Positions 1 to 9,095 of a stretch of 64,000 nucleotides of DNA are shown here, piece by piece. The position numbers were made by a program, and so were the translations under genes. This DNA is from Chloroflexota bacterium. GTDB lineage: Bacteria; Chloroflexota; Dehalococcoidia; Tepidiformales; Tepidiformaceae. The stretch lies in assembly GCA_026705605.1 (NCBI GenBank), contig JAPPAK010000001.1:744001-808000 (forward strand). Reading direction: 5' to 3'. The first letter of the stretch is position 1; the number at the start of each line of letters is the position of its first letter. The notes beneath the pieces are model-generated. The model saw nothing but the letters and a program-made list of their open reading frames with translations, was not told where the DNA came from and did not search any database.

Positions 1-768
1 GGTTCCCGCATCCAGAACGTAGTCAACGAGCTCGGTGGCGAGCGCGTCGACATCATCAAGTGGGATCCCGACCCCGTGAACTTCGTGACCAACGCCCTGA
101 GCCCGGCGCAGGTCGTTGATGTCCAGCTCGACGAGGACTCCCGCGAGGCCGTTATCGTCGTTCCCGATTCGATGCTCTCCCTCGCTATCGGCAAGGAGGG
201 GCAAAACGCCCGCCTCGCCGCCAAGCTCTCCGGTTACCGCATCAGCATCCGCAGCCAGACCGGCACCGAGCGCGAGACCGAAGGAGCCACCATTACCGAA
301 GCCCCCGCCGCCTTCGACGCCTTCCCGCCCGGCACCGAGCCGGACCTCGACATCCTCCAGCTTCCCGACGAGCCGCTGCCCCCGATCGAGATCGAGGTGC
401 CGCGTCCCGCCGCCGCCGTGCCCGTCGCCACCCCGGCCGTCGCCGAGGAGCCTGCCGCCGCCGTCGCAAGCGCCGAGGAGGACCTCGCCTTCCCTGCCGC
501 TCTCGCCGAGATGGAGATTCCCGACGAGGAGACGCGCGAGGCCGAGGACTACGGCGAGGAGGAGTTCGACGACGAGGAGGGCGAGGAGTACCAGGTGCCG
601 ACGCTCGTGGTGCCCGAGGAACGCCCCACCGCCATCCGCTTCGCCGAAGACGTGCTTCCCGCTCGCGAGGAGGAGGACCAGCCCAAGCGCCGCCGCCGGC
701 GTGGACCGCGCGTCGAAGAAGAGGACGAGTTCGAAGACGACATCGACTACTCCGGCCGGATCCACTGA
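1..768 (+). CDS. nusA: Transcription termination/antitermination factor NusA, C-terminal part
   Basis: NusA binds RNA polymerase and nascent RNA to modulate pausing, termination and antitermination. The gene is cut by the window start. Reading in frame from base 1, the protein opens with the end of KH1 ([18 protein letters not shown]), followed by KH2 with [20 protein letters not shown]. After about residue 90 comes a Pro/Ala/Glu-rich, strongly acidic tail ending in a basic KRRRRRG patch and a final acidic stretch. No NusA C-terminal acidic-repeat (AR) domains like those of proteobacteria are visible. It heads the nusA-ylxR-infB-rbfA-truB cluster, a very common order. Identity is secure; the function of the charged tail is unknown. 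Confidence 0.93.
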   Translation, partial: GSRIQNVVNELGGERVDIIKWDPDPVNFVTNALSPAQVVDVQLDEDSREAVIVVPDSMLSLAIGKEGQNARLAAKLSGYRISIRSQTGTERETEGATITEAPAAFDAFPPGTEPDLDILQLPDEPLPPIEIEVPRPAAAVPVATPAVAEEPAAAVASAEEDLAFPAALAEMEIPDEETREAEDYGEEEFDDEEGEEYQVPTLVVPEERPTAIRFAEDVLPAREEEDQPKRRRRRGPRVEEEDEFEDDIDYSGRIH

Positions 769-776
769 GGCCCGCC

Positions 777-1073
777 ATGGCAGTCGCCCGTCGTGAGCCG
801 CAGCGCACCTGCATCGCTTGCCGCGAAGTCGCCGGCAAGCGGAGCCTCGTGCGCCTCGTGCGCTCCCCCGAGGGCTCGGTAGCCGTCGAATCGCCCGGCG
901 AGCGCCTTGCCGGAAGGGGCGCGTACCTCTGCCGCAGCCGTTCCTGTTGGGAGCACGCCCTTGGAGGCGCTACCATAGGCAAGGCCCTGCGAATATCCCC
1001 GAATTCCGGCGATATCGAGGGCCTGCGGCGGTACTTCGAGACCATTCCCGACACAGGCGCGGAGGAAGCATGA
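777..1073 (+). CDS. ylxR: YlxR/RnpM family RNA-binding protein
   Basis: A 98-residue protein of the YlxR (DUF448) family, whose members lie between nusA and infB; some were shown to modulate RNase P (hence RnpM). The family signatures are visible: RTCIACR near residue 10, a basic strand (KRSLVRLVR) and GRGAYLC near residue 50. The start is an ATG eight bases after the nusA stop, with GAGG just upstream. The stop overlaps the infB start as ATGA. Role in this organism is inferred from family and position. Confidence 0.9.
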   Translation: MAVARREPQRTCIACREVAGKRSLVRLVRSPEGSVAVESPGERLAGRGAYLCRSRSCWEHALGGATIGKALRISPNSGDIEGLRRYFETIPDTGAEEA

Positions 1074-2848
1074 CAGCCCGACAGTCGTCCGGTCCGCGCA
1101 CCGTCACCCTCCCCGAGGCGATCACCGTCAAGGGGCTCAGCGACCGCCTCGGCATCTCCCCCATTGAGGCGATCAAGCGGCTCATGACGCACGGCGTCAT
1201 GGCCGCCATGAACGACACGATCGACTACGAGACTGCCGCGATCGTCTCGTCCGAGCTGGGCATCGCGCCTTCCCCGGAGGCCGCCGCTGCAGCCGTCGCC
1301 ACCGCCGTCCGCGAGGATGAGGAGGGTGAGGAAGGCGACGAAGCTGGCGCCCCCCGCCCCCCGGTCGTGACCATCCTCGGCCACGTCGACCACGGCAAGA
1401 CAAGCCTGCTCGACGCTATCCGCGAGACGAACGTCGTCGCCGGCGAGGCGGGTGGCATCACCCAGCACATCGGCGCCTACCAGATCGAGCGCGGCGGCAA
1501 CCCCATCACCTTCATCGATACCCCGGGCCACGCGGCCTTTACCGCCATGCGCGCCCGCGGCGCCCAGATCACCGACGTCGCCGTCGTGGTCGTCGCCGCC
1601 GACGACGGCGTTATGCCCCAGACCATCGAGGCGATCGATCACGTACGCGCCGCCGACGTGCCCATGATCATCGCCATCAACAAGACGGATCTCCCCGCCG
1701 CCAACGCCGACCGCGTCAAGCAGCAGCTCACCGAGCAGAGCGTCGTCGTCGAGGACTACGGCGGCGATGTGCTCGCCGTACCGGTCTCCGCCACCACCGG
1801 CGCCGGCCTCGGCGACCTGCTCGAATCTATCGATCTCGTCTCGGAAATCCAGGAGCTCAAGGCCAACCCCGACCGCCTTGCGACGGGGACGGTCATCGAA
1901 GCCGAGCTCGATTCCCGGCGCGGGCCCCTTGCCACCATTCTTGTCCGCAACGGCACCCTGCGGCAGGGTGACGCCCTCGTCAGCGGCCTCATCAGCGGCA
2001 AGGTGAAGGCAATGTTCGACGAGCGCGGCGAGCGCCTCAAGGAGGCCGGCCCCGCACGCCCCGTGCGCATCATGGGGCTTGAGGACGTCCCCGCCGCCGG
2101 TGACGTCATCGAGGTGGTCGAGAACGAGCGCGCCGCCCGCCGCATCGTCGAGCAAACCCGCCGCGAAGCCGAGGGCGCGTCCGGCGTCCGCAGCGGCCAC
2201 GTCACCCTCGACACCCTCTTCCACGAGGTCAGCGCCGGCAACGTCAAGGAGCTGCTGCTCATCCTCAAGACCGACGTGCGCGGCAGCGCCGAGGCCATCC
2301 GGAGCTCCCTCCAGGTGCTCGGCACCGGCGAGGTGAAGGTCAAGGTCATCCACACCTCGACCGGCCCGGTCAGCGAGTCCGATGTCATGCTCGCCGGCGC
2401 TTCGGGCGCCATCATCCTCGCCTTCAATGTGCGCACCGAGCCGTCCGCCGCGAGCCAGGCCGAGATCAACGGCGTCGAGATCCGCTCCTACGAAGTCATC
2501 TACCAGCTCCTTGAGAGCGTCGAGCAGGCGCTCGAGGGCCTCTACGAGCCGGTCTACGAGCGCGTCGTCGACGGCACGGCCGAAGTCCGCCAGCTCTTCC
2601 GCTCCAGCCGCGTCGGCCAGATCGCCGGCTCCTACGTCACCGACGGCACGCTTCTCCGGGGCGACCGCGTTCGCGTCCTCCGCAACGGCGAAGAAGTCGC
2701 CGACACCAGCTGCGGGGGCCTGCGCCGCTTCCAGGACGATGTGCGCGAGGTGCAGCAGGGCTTCGAGTGCGGCATCGTCCTCGAACGCTTCGATGCCTTT
2801 GAAGAGGGCGATGTCCTGGAGTTCTACCACCAGCAGCGCGTGAACTAG
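1070..2848 (+). CDS. infB: Translation initiation factor IF-2 (short form)
   Basis: IF-2 is the GTPase that brings initiator tRNA to the 30S subunit and promotes subunit joining. The product is 592 residues: an IF2_N module around residues 15-65, a short acidic linker, then the G domain with GHVDHGKT near 104, DTPGH near 150 and NKTD near 204, followed by domains II-IV. It lacks the long N-terminal extension of enterobacterial IF-2 (about 890 residues), as is usual for several phyla. A longer frame is open upstream to 818, but the ATG at 1070 has GGAGGA before it, overlaps the ylxR stop and matches the IF2_N start, so it is preferred. Confidence 0.95.
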   Translation: MTARQSSGPRTVTLPEAITVKGLSDRLGISPIEAIKRLMTHGVMAAMNDTIDYETAAIVSSELGIAPSPEAAAAAVATAVREDEEGEEGDEAGAPRPPVVTILGHVDHGKTSLLDAIRETNVVAGEAGGITQHIGAYQIERGGNPITFIDTPGHAAFTAMRARGAQITDVAVVVVAADDGVMPQTIEAIDHVRAADVPMIIAINKTDLPAANADRVKQQLTEQSVVVEDYGGDVLAVPVSATTGAGLGDLLESIDLVSEIQELKANPDRLATGTVIEAELDSRRGPLATILVRNGTLRQGDALVSGLISGKVKAMFDERGERLKEAGPARPVRIMGLEDVPAAGDVIEVVENERAARRIVEQTRREAEGASGVRSGHVTLDTLFHEVSAGNVKELLLILKTDVRGSAEAIRSSLQVLGTGEVKVKVIHTSTGPVSESDVMLAGASGAIILAFNVRTEPSAASQAEINGVEIRSYEVIYQLLESVEQALEGLYEPVYERVVDGTAEVRQLFRSSRVGQIAGSYVTDGTLLRGDRVRVLRNGEEVADTSCGGLRRFQDDVREVQQGFECGIVLERFDAFEEGDVLEFYHQQRVN

Positions 2849-2868
2849 CGCGGCCCGGTGGAATCGCC

Positions 2869-3237
2869 ATGAGCCGGCGCACGAGCCGTGTCAGCGAGCT
2901 GCTCCGCGAGGAGATCAGCGACCTCGTCCAGCGCGACCTCAAGGACCCGCGCCTCGAAGGCGCGCTCCTGAGCATTACCGAGGTCGAGGTCAGCGGCGAC
3001 CTCCGGTCCGCGGCCGTCTTCGTCTCCCACCTCGGCACCGCCGAGGAGCGCGACGAGGCCCTTGCCGGCCTTCAGAGCGCCGCCTCCTACCTCGAGCGGG
3101 AACTGCGCCGTCGCCTGCGCATGCGTCGCACCCCCTCCCTCACGTTCAGGTTCGACCCCTCCATCGAGCGCGGCGCCCGCCTCGCCTCGACCATCGCCGA
3201 CCTCGCCCGCGACCGCGGACCCGACCCCGAGTCATGA
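2869..3237 (+). CDS. rbfA: Ribosome-binding factor A
   Basis: RbfA is a KH-fold 30S maturation factor acting on 16S rRNA helix 1. The 122-residue product has the expected features: an N-terminal RTSRVSELLREEISDLVQRDLKDPR, then LLSITEVEVSGDLRSAAVFVS and RIRF-like strands ending at LTFRFDPSIERGARL. It follows infB after 20 bases and its stop overlaps the truB start (ATGA), so translation of truB is probably coupled to it. Confidence 0.93.
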   Translation: MSRRTSRVSELLREEISDLVQRDLKDPRLEGALLSITEVEVSGDLRSAAVFVSHLGTAEERDEALAGLQSAASYLERELRRRLRMRRTPSLTFRFDPSIERGARLASTIADLARDRGPDPES

Positions 3238-4148
3238 GCCGTCGCCGCAAGGGCGACTCCGGGCTCACCGGCATTCTCCTGATCGACAAGGAGCCCGGCT
3301 GGACCAGCCACGACGTCGTCGCCCGCTCGCGACGGCTGACCGGGCAGCGGCGCATCGGCCACACCGGCGCCCTCGACCCGATGGCGACGGGACTGCTCGT
3401 GCTCTGCCTCGGCCGAGCAACCCGCCTCGTCGAGTACATGATGGCCAGCGAGAAGGCCTACGAAGGCGAGATCGCCCTCGGCCAGGAGACCGACACCGAC
3501 GACGCCGAAGGCGCCCCGACCGCCAGCGGCGAGGTGCCCGCGGGCGATCTCGACCTCGACGGAATCGCGCGCCGTTTCACCGGAGAGATCATGCAGACGC
3601 CGCCCGCCTACAGCGCCGTCAAGGTCGAGGGCCGCCGTGCGTACGCCCTCGCCCGTGAGGGCGAGACGCCCGAGCTGCGGCCCCGGCCCGTGCGTGTGAC
3701 CTCCCTCGGCCTTGAGCGCACCGCCCCCGACCGGCTGCGCGTGGATGTGCATTGCGGGCCCGGCATGTACGTCCGCAGCCTCGCCCGCGACATCGGTCGC
3801 GCCATCGGCTGCGGCGCCCATCTCGCCAGCCTCCGGCGCACCGGCAGCGGTCCCTTCGCAGTTCGCGACGCCGTGCCCGTCGAGGCGCTCGGGGCCTTCG
3901 CCGGGGCGGGAAAGCTCGACGAGGTCGTGCGCCCCGCCGACGAGGGCGTCGCCGAGAGCGCTGCCGCCATCCTTACCGCCAGCCACGCCGAGCAGCTTCG
4001 CAGCGGCCAGCTTGCCTGGACGCGAGGCGGCTTCCTGCGCCCCGCCACCCTCGCGCGCCTCTACGGCGCCGATGGCTCCTTCGTCGGCGTCGGCGAGGTC
4101 GACGAGCCCGGCCGCGTGCGCGCCCTCAAGGTCGTCGCCGGCGCCTAG
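3234..4148 (+). CDS. truB: tRNA pseudouridine(55) synthase
   Basis: TruB isomerises U55 in the T loop of tRNAs. The catalytic aspartate is in GHTGALDPMATG (D48). Other family motifs are GWTSHDVV near residue 22, the YEGEIALGQETDTDD segment, TPPAYSAVKVEGRRAY and the GPGMYVRSLARDIG motif. A C-terminal region of about 60 residues follows (PUA-like in position). The 3' end meets the minus-strand hisN-like gene: the bases CTAG at 4145-4148 hold both stop codons, read on opposite strands. Confidence 0.94.
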   Translation: MSRRRKGDSGLTGILLIDKEPGWTSHDVVARSRRLTGQRRIGHTGALDPMATGLLVLCLGRATRLVEYMMASEKAYEGEIALGQETDTDDAEGAPTASGEVPAGDLDLDGIARRFTGEIMQTPPAYSAVKVEGRRAYALAREGETPELRPRPVRVTSLGLERTAPDRLRVDVHCGPGMYVRSLARDIGRAIGCGAHLASLRRTGSGPFAVRDAVPVEALGAFAGAGKLDEVVRPADEGVAESAAAILTASHAEQLRSGQLAWTRGGFLRPATLARLYGADGSFVGVGEVDEPGRVRALKVVAGA

Positions 4149-4924
4149 CCCCCGCCCCCCCTGGCCGTCAGCACTTCGAGCAGCACCTCGTGGATGCGCC
4201 CGTTCGTCGCGACGGCGTCCTCGCCCGCCCCATCGACGCCGGCCCACGTCGTGAGCCGCCCCCCCGCCTCCTCCACCAGCACCGCGAAGGGCGCGATGTC
4301 CCACGGGTTCACCCTGGGGTCGATCATCGCTTCCGCTCGCCCCGCGACGACCGCCAGGTAGCCGTAGCAGTCGCCCCACGAGCGCACCAGCCCCGCCTCC
4401 CGCGCCAGCTTGGCGAATCCCGCCGGCGTCCTCAGTTGCAGGCTCGCCGACGAGGTCGTCAGCACCGTCGCCCCGCCCAGCGAATCGGTCTCGCTTACGC
4501 GCGTTGGCTCGCCGTTCAGGAACGCGCCCCCGCCCCGGCTCGCCCACGCCGTCTCGCCCACGGCGGGACAGGCCACCACCCCGACGATGGGCTCGCCGTC
4601 CCGCTCCAGCGCCACCAGTGTCCCGAACAGCGGTACGCGGTGGATGAAGCTCTTGGTACCGTCGATCGGATCGATCACCCAGCGGTGTCGCCCGTCGCCC
4701 GGCGACTCCCCCTGCTCCTCACCGAGCACCCCGAAGTCGGGCGTTTCCCGCGCGAACAGCTCGCGCATCGCCTCCTCCGCCCTCCGATCCGCCACTGTCA
4801 CCGGCGTCCCGTCCGCCTTCAACTCGACCGTGAGGCGCTGCTCGTAGAGGGGCATCACGATGTCCCCCGCGAGTGCAGCCGCCCTCCGCGCGATGCCCGT
4901 GAGCTCCTCCAGTTCGCGGTCCAT
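4145..4924 (-). CDS. hisN: Inositol-monophosphatase-family phosphatase, probable histidinol-phosphatase
   Basis: A 259-residue Mg-dependent phosphatase of the IMPase superfamily. Metal ligands are seen in GEEQG (68-72) and DPIDGTKSF (85-93), with WGDCYGY and the C-terminal WDIAP motif also present. The IDGTKSFIHRVPLFGT stretch resembles HisN-type histidinol-phosphate phosphatases more than SuhB, and a his cluster lies at 24526-27033, so histidine biosynthesis is likely; inositol or fructose-1,6-bisphosphate phosphatase activity cannot be excluded. The start ATG lacks a Shine-Dalgarno. A TAGACT hexamer sits exactly six bases upstream, suggesting a leaderless transcript. Confidence 0.8.
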   Translation of the reverse strand: MDRELEELTGIARRAAALAGDIVMPLYEQRLTVELKADGTPVTVADRRAEEAMRELFARETPDFGVLGEEQGESPGDGRHRWVIDPIDGTKSFIHRVPLFGTLVALERDGEPIVGVVACPAVGETAWASRGGGAFLNGEPTRVSETDSLGGATVLTTSSASLQLRTPAGFAKLAREAGLVRSWGDCYGYLAVVAGRAEAMIDPRVNPWDIAPFAVLVEEAGGRLTTWAGVDGAGEDAVATNGRIHEVLLEVLTARGGGG

Positions 4925-4930
4925 CGGGCG

Positions 4931-4936
4931 AGTCTA
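4931..4936 (-). promoter_or_regulatory. Candidate -10 element of leaderless hisN-like gene
   Basis: On the minus strand TAGACT is followed by six bases (CGCCCG) and then the ATG. The predicted transcription start is the A of the start codon. No good -35 is visible. Confidence 0.5.
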
Positions 4937-4997
4937 GCGCGTGCCTTCCCCTCCGGCCCGCTCCGGTCCGGTAAGCGCGCCGTTACCGCTCGTCGCC

Positions 4998-5003
4998 TAC
5001 ACT
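4998..5003 (+). promoter_or_regulatory. Candidate -10 element of the PDH operon
   Basis: TACACT; transcription would start near 5010. That is inside the ATG codon region at 5006 and so favours the downstream GTG at 5036, which has its own Shine-Dalgarno. The -35 region is not recognisable. Confidence 0.4.
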
Positions 5004-5035
5004 GAATGGCTAGTGGTTTTGATGAAGGTGCAAGC

Positions 5036-6049
5036 GTGAGCGTTGGACAGGCCATTCCCACCATGGTGGGAGAGCCCCCTGACGATGAGCTGCAGCAGCG
5101 CTTTCTCTACGAGATGCTGCTCATCCGGCGCTTCGAAGAGAAGTGCGCCGAGATGTACACACGCGGCAAGATCCGCGGCTTCCTCCACCTCTACACCGGC
5201 GAGGAAGCCTGCGCCGTCGGCGCCATCAACGCCCTCCGGGACGACGACAAGATCGTCACGCACTACCGCGACCACGGCCACGCCCTCGCTCGCGGCGTCG
5301 AACCCAACCGCATCATGGCCGAGCTCTTCGCCCGCGTCGGCGGGACGAACGAGGGCCGCGGCGGCTCCATGCACATCTTTGACGTCAGCAAGAACTTCCT
5401 CGGTGGCTACGCCATCGTTGCCGGCCACATGCCCATCGCCGTCGGGCTGGGGCTCGCTGCCAACCTGAGCGACGAAGACTGGGCCGCACTCTGCATCTTC
5501 GGCGACGGCGGTGTGGGGGAAGGCGAGTTCCACGAGGCCCTGAACCTCGCCGCCATCTGGAAGCTCCCCGTTGTCTGGTTCTGCGAGAACAACGGCTACG
5601 GTATGGGCGTCCCCTTCGACGACTCACTCGCGAACGACGTCTACAAGATCGCGGCGGCGTACCAGATGCCCAGCGTCCGCATCGACGGCATGGACGTGCT
5701 CGAGGTCTACTCCGCCACCCAGCTCGCCCTCGCCCACGTTCGCGAGGGCAACGGCCCCTACTTCATCGAAGCGCTCACCTACCGCTACCGCGGCCACTCC
5801 ATGGCCGACCCCGAGCTCTACCGCACGAAGGCGGAGGTCGAGGAATACCGCAAGCGCGACGCCATCGAGCGCCTCAAGCGCTCGATGATCGCCGACGGTC
5901 TCATCGACGAGCCCACCTACCAGGCGCTCGTCGCCCAGGTGGATGCCGAGGTCGACGAGGCCGTCGCCTTTGCCGACGCCAGCCCTGAGCCCGGTCTGCA
6001 CACCCTCTACGACCACATCACGAAGGAGTACGAGGGGGAGTCCGGATGA
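5036..6049 (+). CDS. pdhA: Pyruvate dehydrogenase-type E1 component, alpha subunit
   Basis: Thiamine-diphosphate enzyme subunit that decarboxylates a 2-oxoacid (probably pyruvate) together with the beta subunit. The ThDP motif starts with GDG (156-158) and ends with ENN (184-186), followed by GYGMG as in pyruvate/acetoin-type E1. The HTRYRDHGHALARG-like region and RGGSMH motif are also typical. An in-frame ATG at 5006 would add ten residues. I prefer GTG 5036 because GAAGGTG precedes it by five bases and the candidate promoter would initiate after the ATG. The stop overlaps the beta-subunit ATG. Confidence 0.9.
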   Translation: MSVGQAIPTMVGEPPDDELQQRFLYEMLLIRRFEEKCAEMYTRGKIRGFLHLYTGEEACAVGAINALRDDDKIVTHYRDHGHALARGVEPNRIMAELFARVGGTNEGRGGSMHIFDVSKNFLGGYAIVAGHMPIAVGLGLAANLSDEDWAALCIFGDGGVGEGEFHEALNLAAIWKLPVVWFCENNGYGMGVPFDDSLANDVYKIAAAYQMPSVRIDGMDVLEVYSATQLALAHVREGNGPYFIEALTYRYRGHSMADPELYRTKAEVEEYRKRDAIERLKRSMIADGLIDEPTYQALVAQVDAEVDEAVAFADASPEPGLHTLYDHITKEYEGESG

Positions 6050-7023
6050 CGGAGATGCGCATGCGAGACGCCATCCGCGAGGCGATGCGGGAGGAGATGC
6101 TCCGCGACGACCGCGTCTTCCTCATGGGCGAAGACATCGGCGCCTACGGCGGCTCCTACGCCTGCACCCGCGGCCTGCTCGATGAGTTCGGACCCGAGCG
6201 CGTCCGCGATACGCCGATCTCCGAATCCGGCATCGTCGGCGCGGGCGTAGGCGCCGCCCTCGCGGGATTCATCCCCATGGTCGAGATCATGACCATCAAC
6301 TTCAGCCTCGTCGCCCTCGACCAGATCGTGAACAACGCCTCCAAGCTCCACTACATGAGCGGCGGTCAGGTGAACGTGCCCCTGGTCCTGCGCATGGCCA
6401 GCGGCGGTGGCAGCCAGCTCGGAGCCACCCACAGCCACAGCCTGGAGGGCATGTTCGCCCACTTCCCCGGACTCACCGTCGTCTGCCCCGCCTTCCCCGG
6501 CGACGCCAAGGGCCTGCTCAAGCGTTCCTTCCGCGAGCCCAACCCCGTCGTTTTCATCGAGCACACGGCCCTCTACGGCGCCCGTGGCGAGGTTCCCGAC
6601 GACCCTGACCACCTCGTCGAGTTCGGCCAGGCCGCCACCGTTCGCTCCGGGAAGGACGTCACGCTTGTCGGCTACAGCGGCAGCGTCCACCAGTGCTACC
6701 GCGCCGCCGACATGCTCGCCGAGGAACACGGCCTTACCGCCGACGTGATCGACCTGCGCACCATCCGCCCGCTCGACATGTCCTCCGTCATCCGCTCCGT
6801 CCGGCGCACGAACCGCGCCGTCGTCGTCGAGGACGACTGGAAGTTCGGTGGCTTCGCCGGGGAGATCGCCGCCCAGATCATGGAGCGCGCCTTCGACTGG
6901 CTCGACGCGCCCGTCGCGCGGGTCGCCGGCAAGGACGTGCCCATGCCCTACAACCGCAATCTCGAATATGCCGCCCTGCCCTCCGAAGAGGATGTGGTCG
7001 AGGCGGTCCTCTCGATGCTCTAG
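6046..7023 (+). CDS. pdhB: Pyruvate dehydrogenase-type E1 component, beta subunit
   Basis: A 325-residue transketolase-like subunit that completes the E1 heterotetramer. Recognisable features are the N-terminal MRDAIREAMREEMLRDD, LMGEDIGAYGG, DTPISESGIVGAGVGAAL and the C-terminal VVVEDDWKFGGFAGEI and RVAGKDVPMPY segments. It overlaps the alpha subunit by four bases (ATGA), and the E2 gene follows after nine bases. Substrate is inferred as pyruvate from the alpha-subunit motif. Confidence 0.9.
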   Translation: MTEMRMRDAIREAMREEMLRDDRVFLMGEDIGAYGGSYACTRGLLDEFGPERVRDTPISESGIVGAGVGAALAGFIPMVEIMTINFSLVALDQIVNNASKLHYMSGGQVNVPLVLRMASGGGSQLGATHSHSLEGMFAHFPGLTVVCPAFPGDAKGLLKRSFREPNPVVFIEHTALYGARGEVPDDPDHLVEFGQAATVRSGKDVTLVGYSGSVHQCYRAADMLAEEHGLTADVIDLRTIRPLDMSSVIRSVRRTNRAVVVEDDWKFGGFAGEIAAQIMERAFDWLDAPVARVAGKDVPMPYNRNLEYAALPSEEDVVEAVLSML

Positions 7024-7032
7024 GAGGCGCGC

Positions 7033-8253
7033 ATGGCTATCGAAGTGGTGATGCCGCAGATGGGCGCCGACATGACGGAAGGCACCCTCGTCCGCTGGCT
7101 CAAGAACCCCGGCGACTCCGTCGCACGAGGCGATGTCATCGCCGAGATCGAGACGGACAAGGCGACGGTGGAGCTTGAGGCCTTCGATGCCGGCGTCCTC
7201 CGCCAGGTCGTCGCGGCAGAAGGGGACGTCGTTCCCGTCGGCGAGGTCATCGCGCTGCTCGGCGATGCCGATGAGGAGATGCCCGAGGTTGAGCGCCGCG
7301 CCCCCTCCGAGAAGCCCACCCCCCGCGCGGTTGCCGCTCCCACTGCGGATGGCACCGGTGGGGACCTCGATGCCCGCCGTGTCCGCGTCTCCCCCGTCGC
7401 CCGCAGGATTGCCGACGATGCCGGCATCGACCTCGCCGAAGTCACCGGGTCTGGCCCCGACGGCCGCATCCTCCGCCGCGACGTGGAGGAGGCCATTGCC
7501 GTCCGCGATCACCATGCCCCCGCCGGCGTGCCCACCGTCGAACCGGAGCTCCCGCCCCCACCGCCGCCTCCCGCCCGCGTCGAGCCGCTCTCCCGAATGC
7601 GCTCCGCCATCGCGCGCAACATGACCGACGCCAAGCAGCAGCAGCCGCACTACTACCTCACCGTCGATGTCGACATGACCGAGGCGATGGCCTTCCGCCG
7701 CCACGTCAATCTGGTCCTACACGGCCCTCAGCGCGTGAGCGTGAACGACCTCCTCGTGCGCGCCTGTGCGGTTGCCCTTGCGGCCCATCCGAAGTTCAAC
7801 GCCTCCCTCACCGACGAGGGGATCCAGTACCACGAGCAAGTCGACATCAACATCGGCGTCGCCCTCGATGAGGGCCTCATCGCCCCCGCCCTCCTCGATG
7901 TGGCCGCCAGGCCCCTCCCCGAGATCGCCGAGGAGTCGAAGGCGCTGGTGGAGCGCGCCCGCGCCGGCAAGCTCCGGGCCGAGGAGTACTCGAGCGGCAC
8001 CTTCACCATCACGAACCTCGGCGCCTACGGCATCGATGTCCTCGTCGGTATCATCAATGCCGGCCAGGCCGCCATCCTTGGGGCCGGGTCCGTCACCGAG
8101 CGTCCCGCCGTCGTCGACGGCGAGATCGCCGTCCGCCAGCTGATGACGCTTGCCCTGAGCGCCGACCACCGCGTCACCGACGGCGCTGAAGGCGCTCGCT
8201 TCCTGAAGGAAATCCAGACCATCCTGGAGAACCCGACGCGCCTGTCGGTCTAG
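7033..8253 (+). CDS. pdhC: Dihydrolipoamide acyltransferase (E2), PDH-type operon
   Basis: E2 core of the complex; transfers the acyl group from lipoyl-lysine to CoA. There is one N-terminal lipoyl domain with ETDKATVE (lipoylated K43), then a linker, a peripheral-subunit (E3)-binding domain near residues 116-151 (SPVARRIADDAGIDLAEVTGSG), a proline-rich linker, and the catalytic domain with SADHRVTDG (H379, D383). The start ATG follows a GGAGG sequence. No E3 (lipoamide dehydrogenase) gene is present here or anywhere in the window, so E3 must be encoded elsewhere. Confidence 0.92.
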   Translation: MAIEVVMPQMGADMTEGTLVRWLKNPGDSVARGDVIAEIETDKATVELEAFDAGVLRQVVAAEGDVVPVGEVIALLGDADEEMPEVERRAPSEKPTPRAVAAPTADGTGGDLDARRVRVSPVARRIADDAGIDLAEVTGSGPDGRILRRDVEEAIAVRDHHAPAGVPTVEPELPPPPPPPARVEPLSRMRSAIARNMTDAKQQQPHYYLTVDVDMTEAMAFRRHVNLVLHGPQRVSVNDLLVRACAVALAAHPKFNASLTDEGIQYHEQVDINIGVALDEGLIAPALLDVAARPLPEIAEESKALVERARAGKLRAEEYSSGTFTITNLGAYGIDVLVGIINAGQAAILGAGSVTERPAVVDGEIAVRQLMTLALSADHRVTDGAEGARFLKEIQTILENPTRLSV

Positions 8254-8275
8254 GCCGGCTCTGCGTCCGCTGTGA

Positions 8276-8509
8276 CTAGAGCCGCGTCAGCACCGCGATG
8301 ATCGCTACGCCCGCGACGATCATTCCGCCCAACCTCATGGTGATCCGCAACTCCAGCGCCTGCAGCGCGGCTTCCAGCCGCGAGATGTCGGTTTTCGTTG
8401 CGACGTTACTGTGGGACTCACCGGACATGGTCGAGAGAGCCTCGACCTGTTGCTCGCTGAAACCTGCGTCGGTTAGCTCCGTGAATGCCCGGTGAGACAT
8501 TTGCGACAT
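8276..8509 (-). CDS. Small coiled-coil membrane protein (DUF1640-like)
   Basis: A 77-residue protein with an N-terminal FTELTDAGFSEQQVEAL segment, a heptad-like stretch (VATKTDISRLEAALQALELRI, about residues 37-57) and one C-terminal membrane helix (LGGMIVAGVAIIAVL). This arrangement is that of bacterial DUF1640/CCDC90-like proteins, whose function is not established. It stands alone between two operons. The ATG has no Shine-Dalgarno and lies six bases after a TAGAAT hexamer. Confidence 0.7.
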   Translation of the reverse strand: MSQMSHRAFTELTDAGFSEQQVEALSTMSGESHSNVATKTDISRLEAALQALELRITMRLGGMIVAGVAIIAVLTRL

Positions 8510-8515
8510 GCAGAC

Positions 8516-8521
8516 ATTCTA
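8516..8521 (-). promoter_or_regulatory. Candidate -10 element of leaderless small membrane protein gene
   Basis: Minus-strand TAGAAT, six bases (GTCTGC), then ATG at 8509. Same geometry as at five other genes of the window. Confidence 0.55.
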
Positions 8522-8540
8522 ACCGGTAGCTGGGATCACG

Positions 8541-9095
8541 CTACCCCAGCACCTTCCCCATCACGTAAAAGGGCGCGCCCCCCGGCGTGAAGGTCATCTC
8601 TGTGATGACCTCGAACCCGAGGCGGCCGTACAGTTCGTGCGCCCGGCTATCCGTGCGCGTGCTCAGGACGCACGTCTTCTCCGGCCGCCCCTCCAGCAGC
8701 GCCTCCACGAGAAGCGCCCCGATGCCCCGGCTCTGGAAGTCCGGGTGAACGGCTATCTCGACCAGTTCGTAGGCGTTCCCCAGCCAGCGCTTGCGCGCCC
8801 TCCGGTCCAGCTCCCGCGCGACGGCGTCCCGCCACCACTGGCCCCGCTGGCTGCGGTAGCCGTACGTCATCCCCACCACCCCATGCGCGGGAACGCCCGG
8901 CTCCTCCGGCTCACCGAGCGCGATGAACCCCCGGAAGCCCTGGCGGTCGCGGTGGAGACGGCGCAGCCGGTAGCGAATCTCCTCGCCCCGGTCCGGATCG
9001 CTGTATGGGGGCGGCGCGAACGCCTCCGCATAGACGGCGATGGCCCCCTCGAACAGGGGGCCACCTTCCGGAAACGGGTCGATGCGCCAGCTCAT
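8541..9095 (-). CDS. GNAT-family N-acetyltransferase
   Basis: A 184-residue acetyltransferase fold protein. The acetyl-CoA binding motif is seen as VEIAVHPDFQSRGIGALLVEALL (Q-S-R-G-I-G-A pyrophosphate loop, about residues 111-133), followed by VLSTRTDSRAHELYGRLGFEV, which is the usual C-terminal GNAT signature. The substrate cannot be told. It overlaps the stop of the upstream AAA ATPase gene by four bases, so the two are translationally coupled. Confidence 0.82.
   Translation of the reverse strand: MSWRIDPFPEGGPLFEGAIAVYAEAFAPPPYSDPDRGEEIRYRLRRLHRDRQGFRGFIALGEPEEPGVPAHGVVGMTYGYRSQRGQWWRDAVARELDRRARKRWLGNAYELVEIAVHPDFQSRGIGALLVEALLEGRPEKTCVLSTRTDSRAHELYGRLGFEVITEMTFTPGGAPFYVMGKVLG

Noticed and set aside
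293-2830. Long antisense open frame of 845 codons opposite nusA-ylxR-infB
   Set aside because: It is a shadow of the conserved plus-strand genes; its Ala/Asp/Gly-rich translation matches no family and arises from high GC in the third codon position.
3087-4547. Antisense open frame of 486 codons
   Set aside because: Covers rbfA, truB and part of the hisN-like gene, all well supported in other frames; low-complexity translation.
5006-5035. ATG 5006 as the start of the PDH alpha subunit
   Set aside because: The candidate -10 would initiate inside this codon region and no ribosome site precedes it; GTG 5036 has GAAGGTG at the right distance. Not excluded by experiment.
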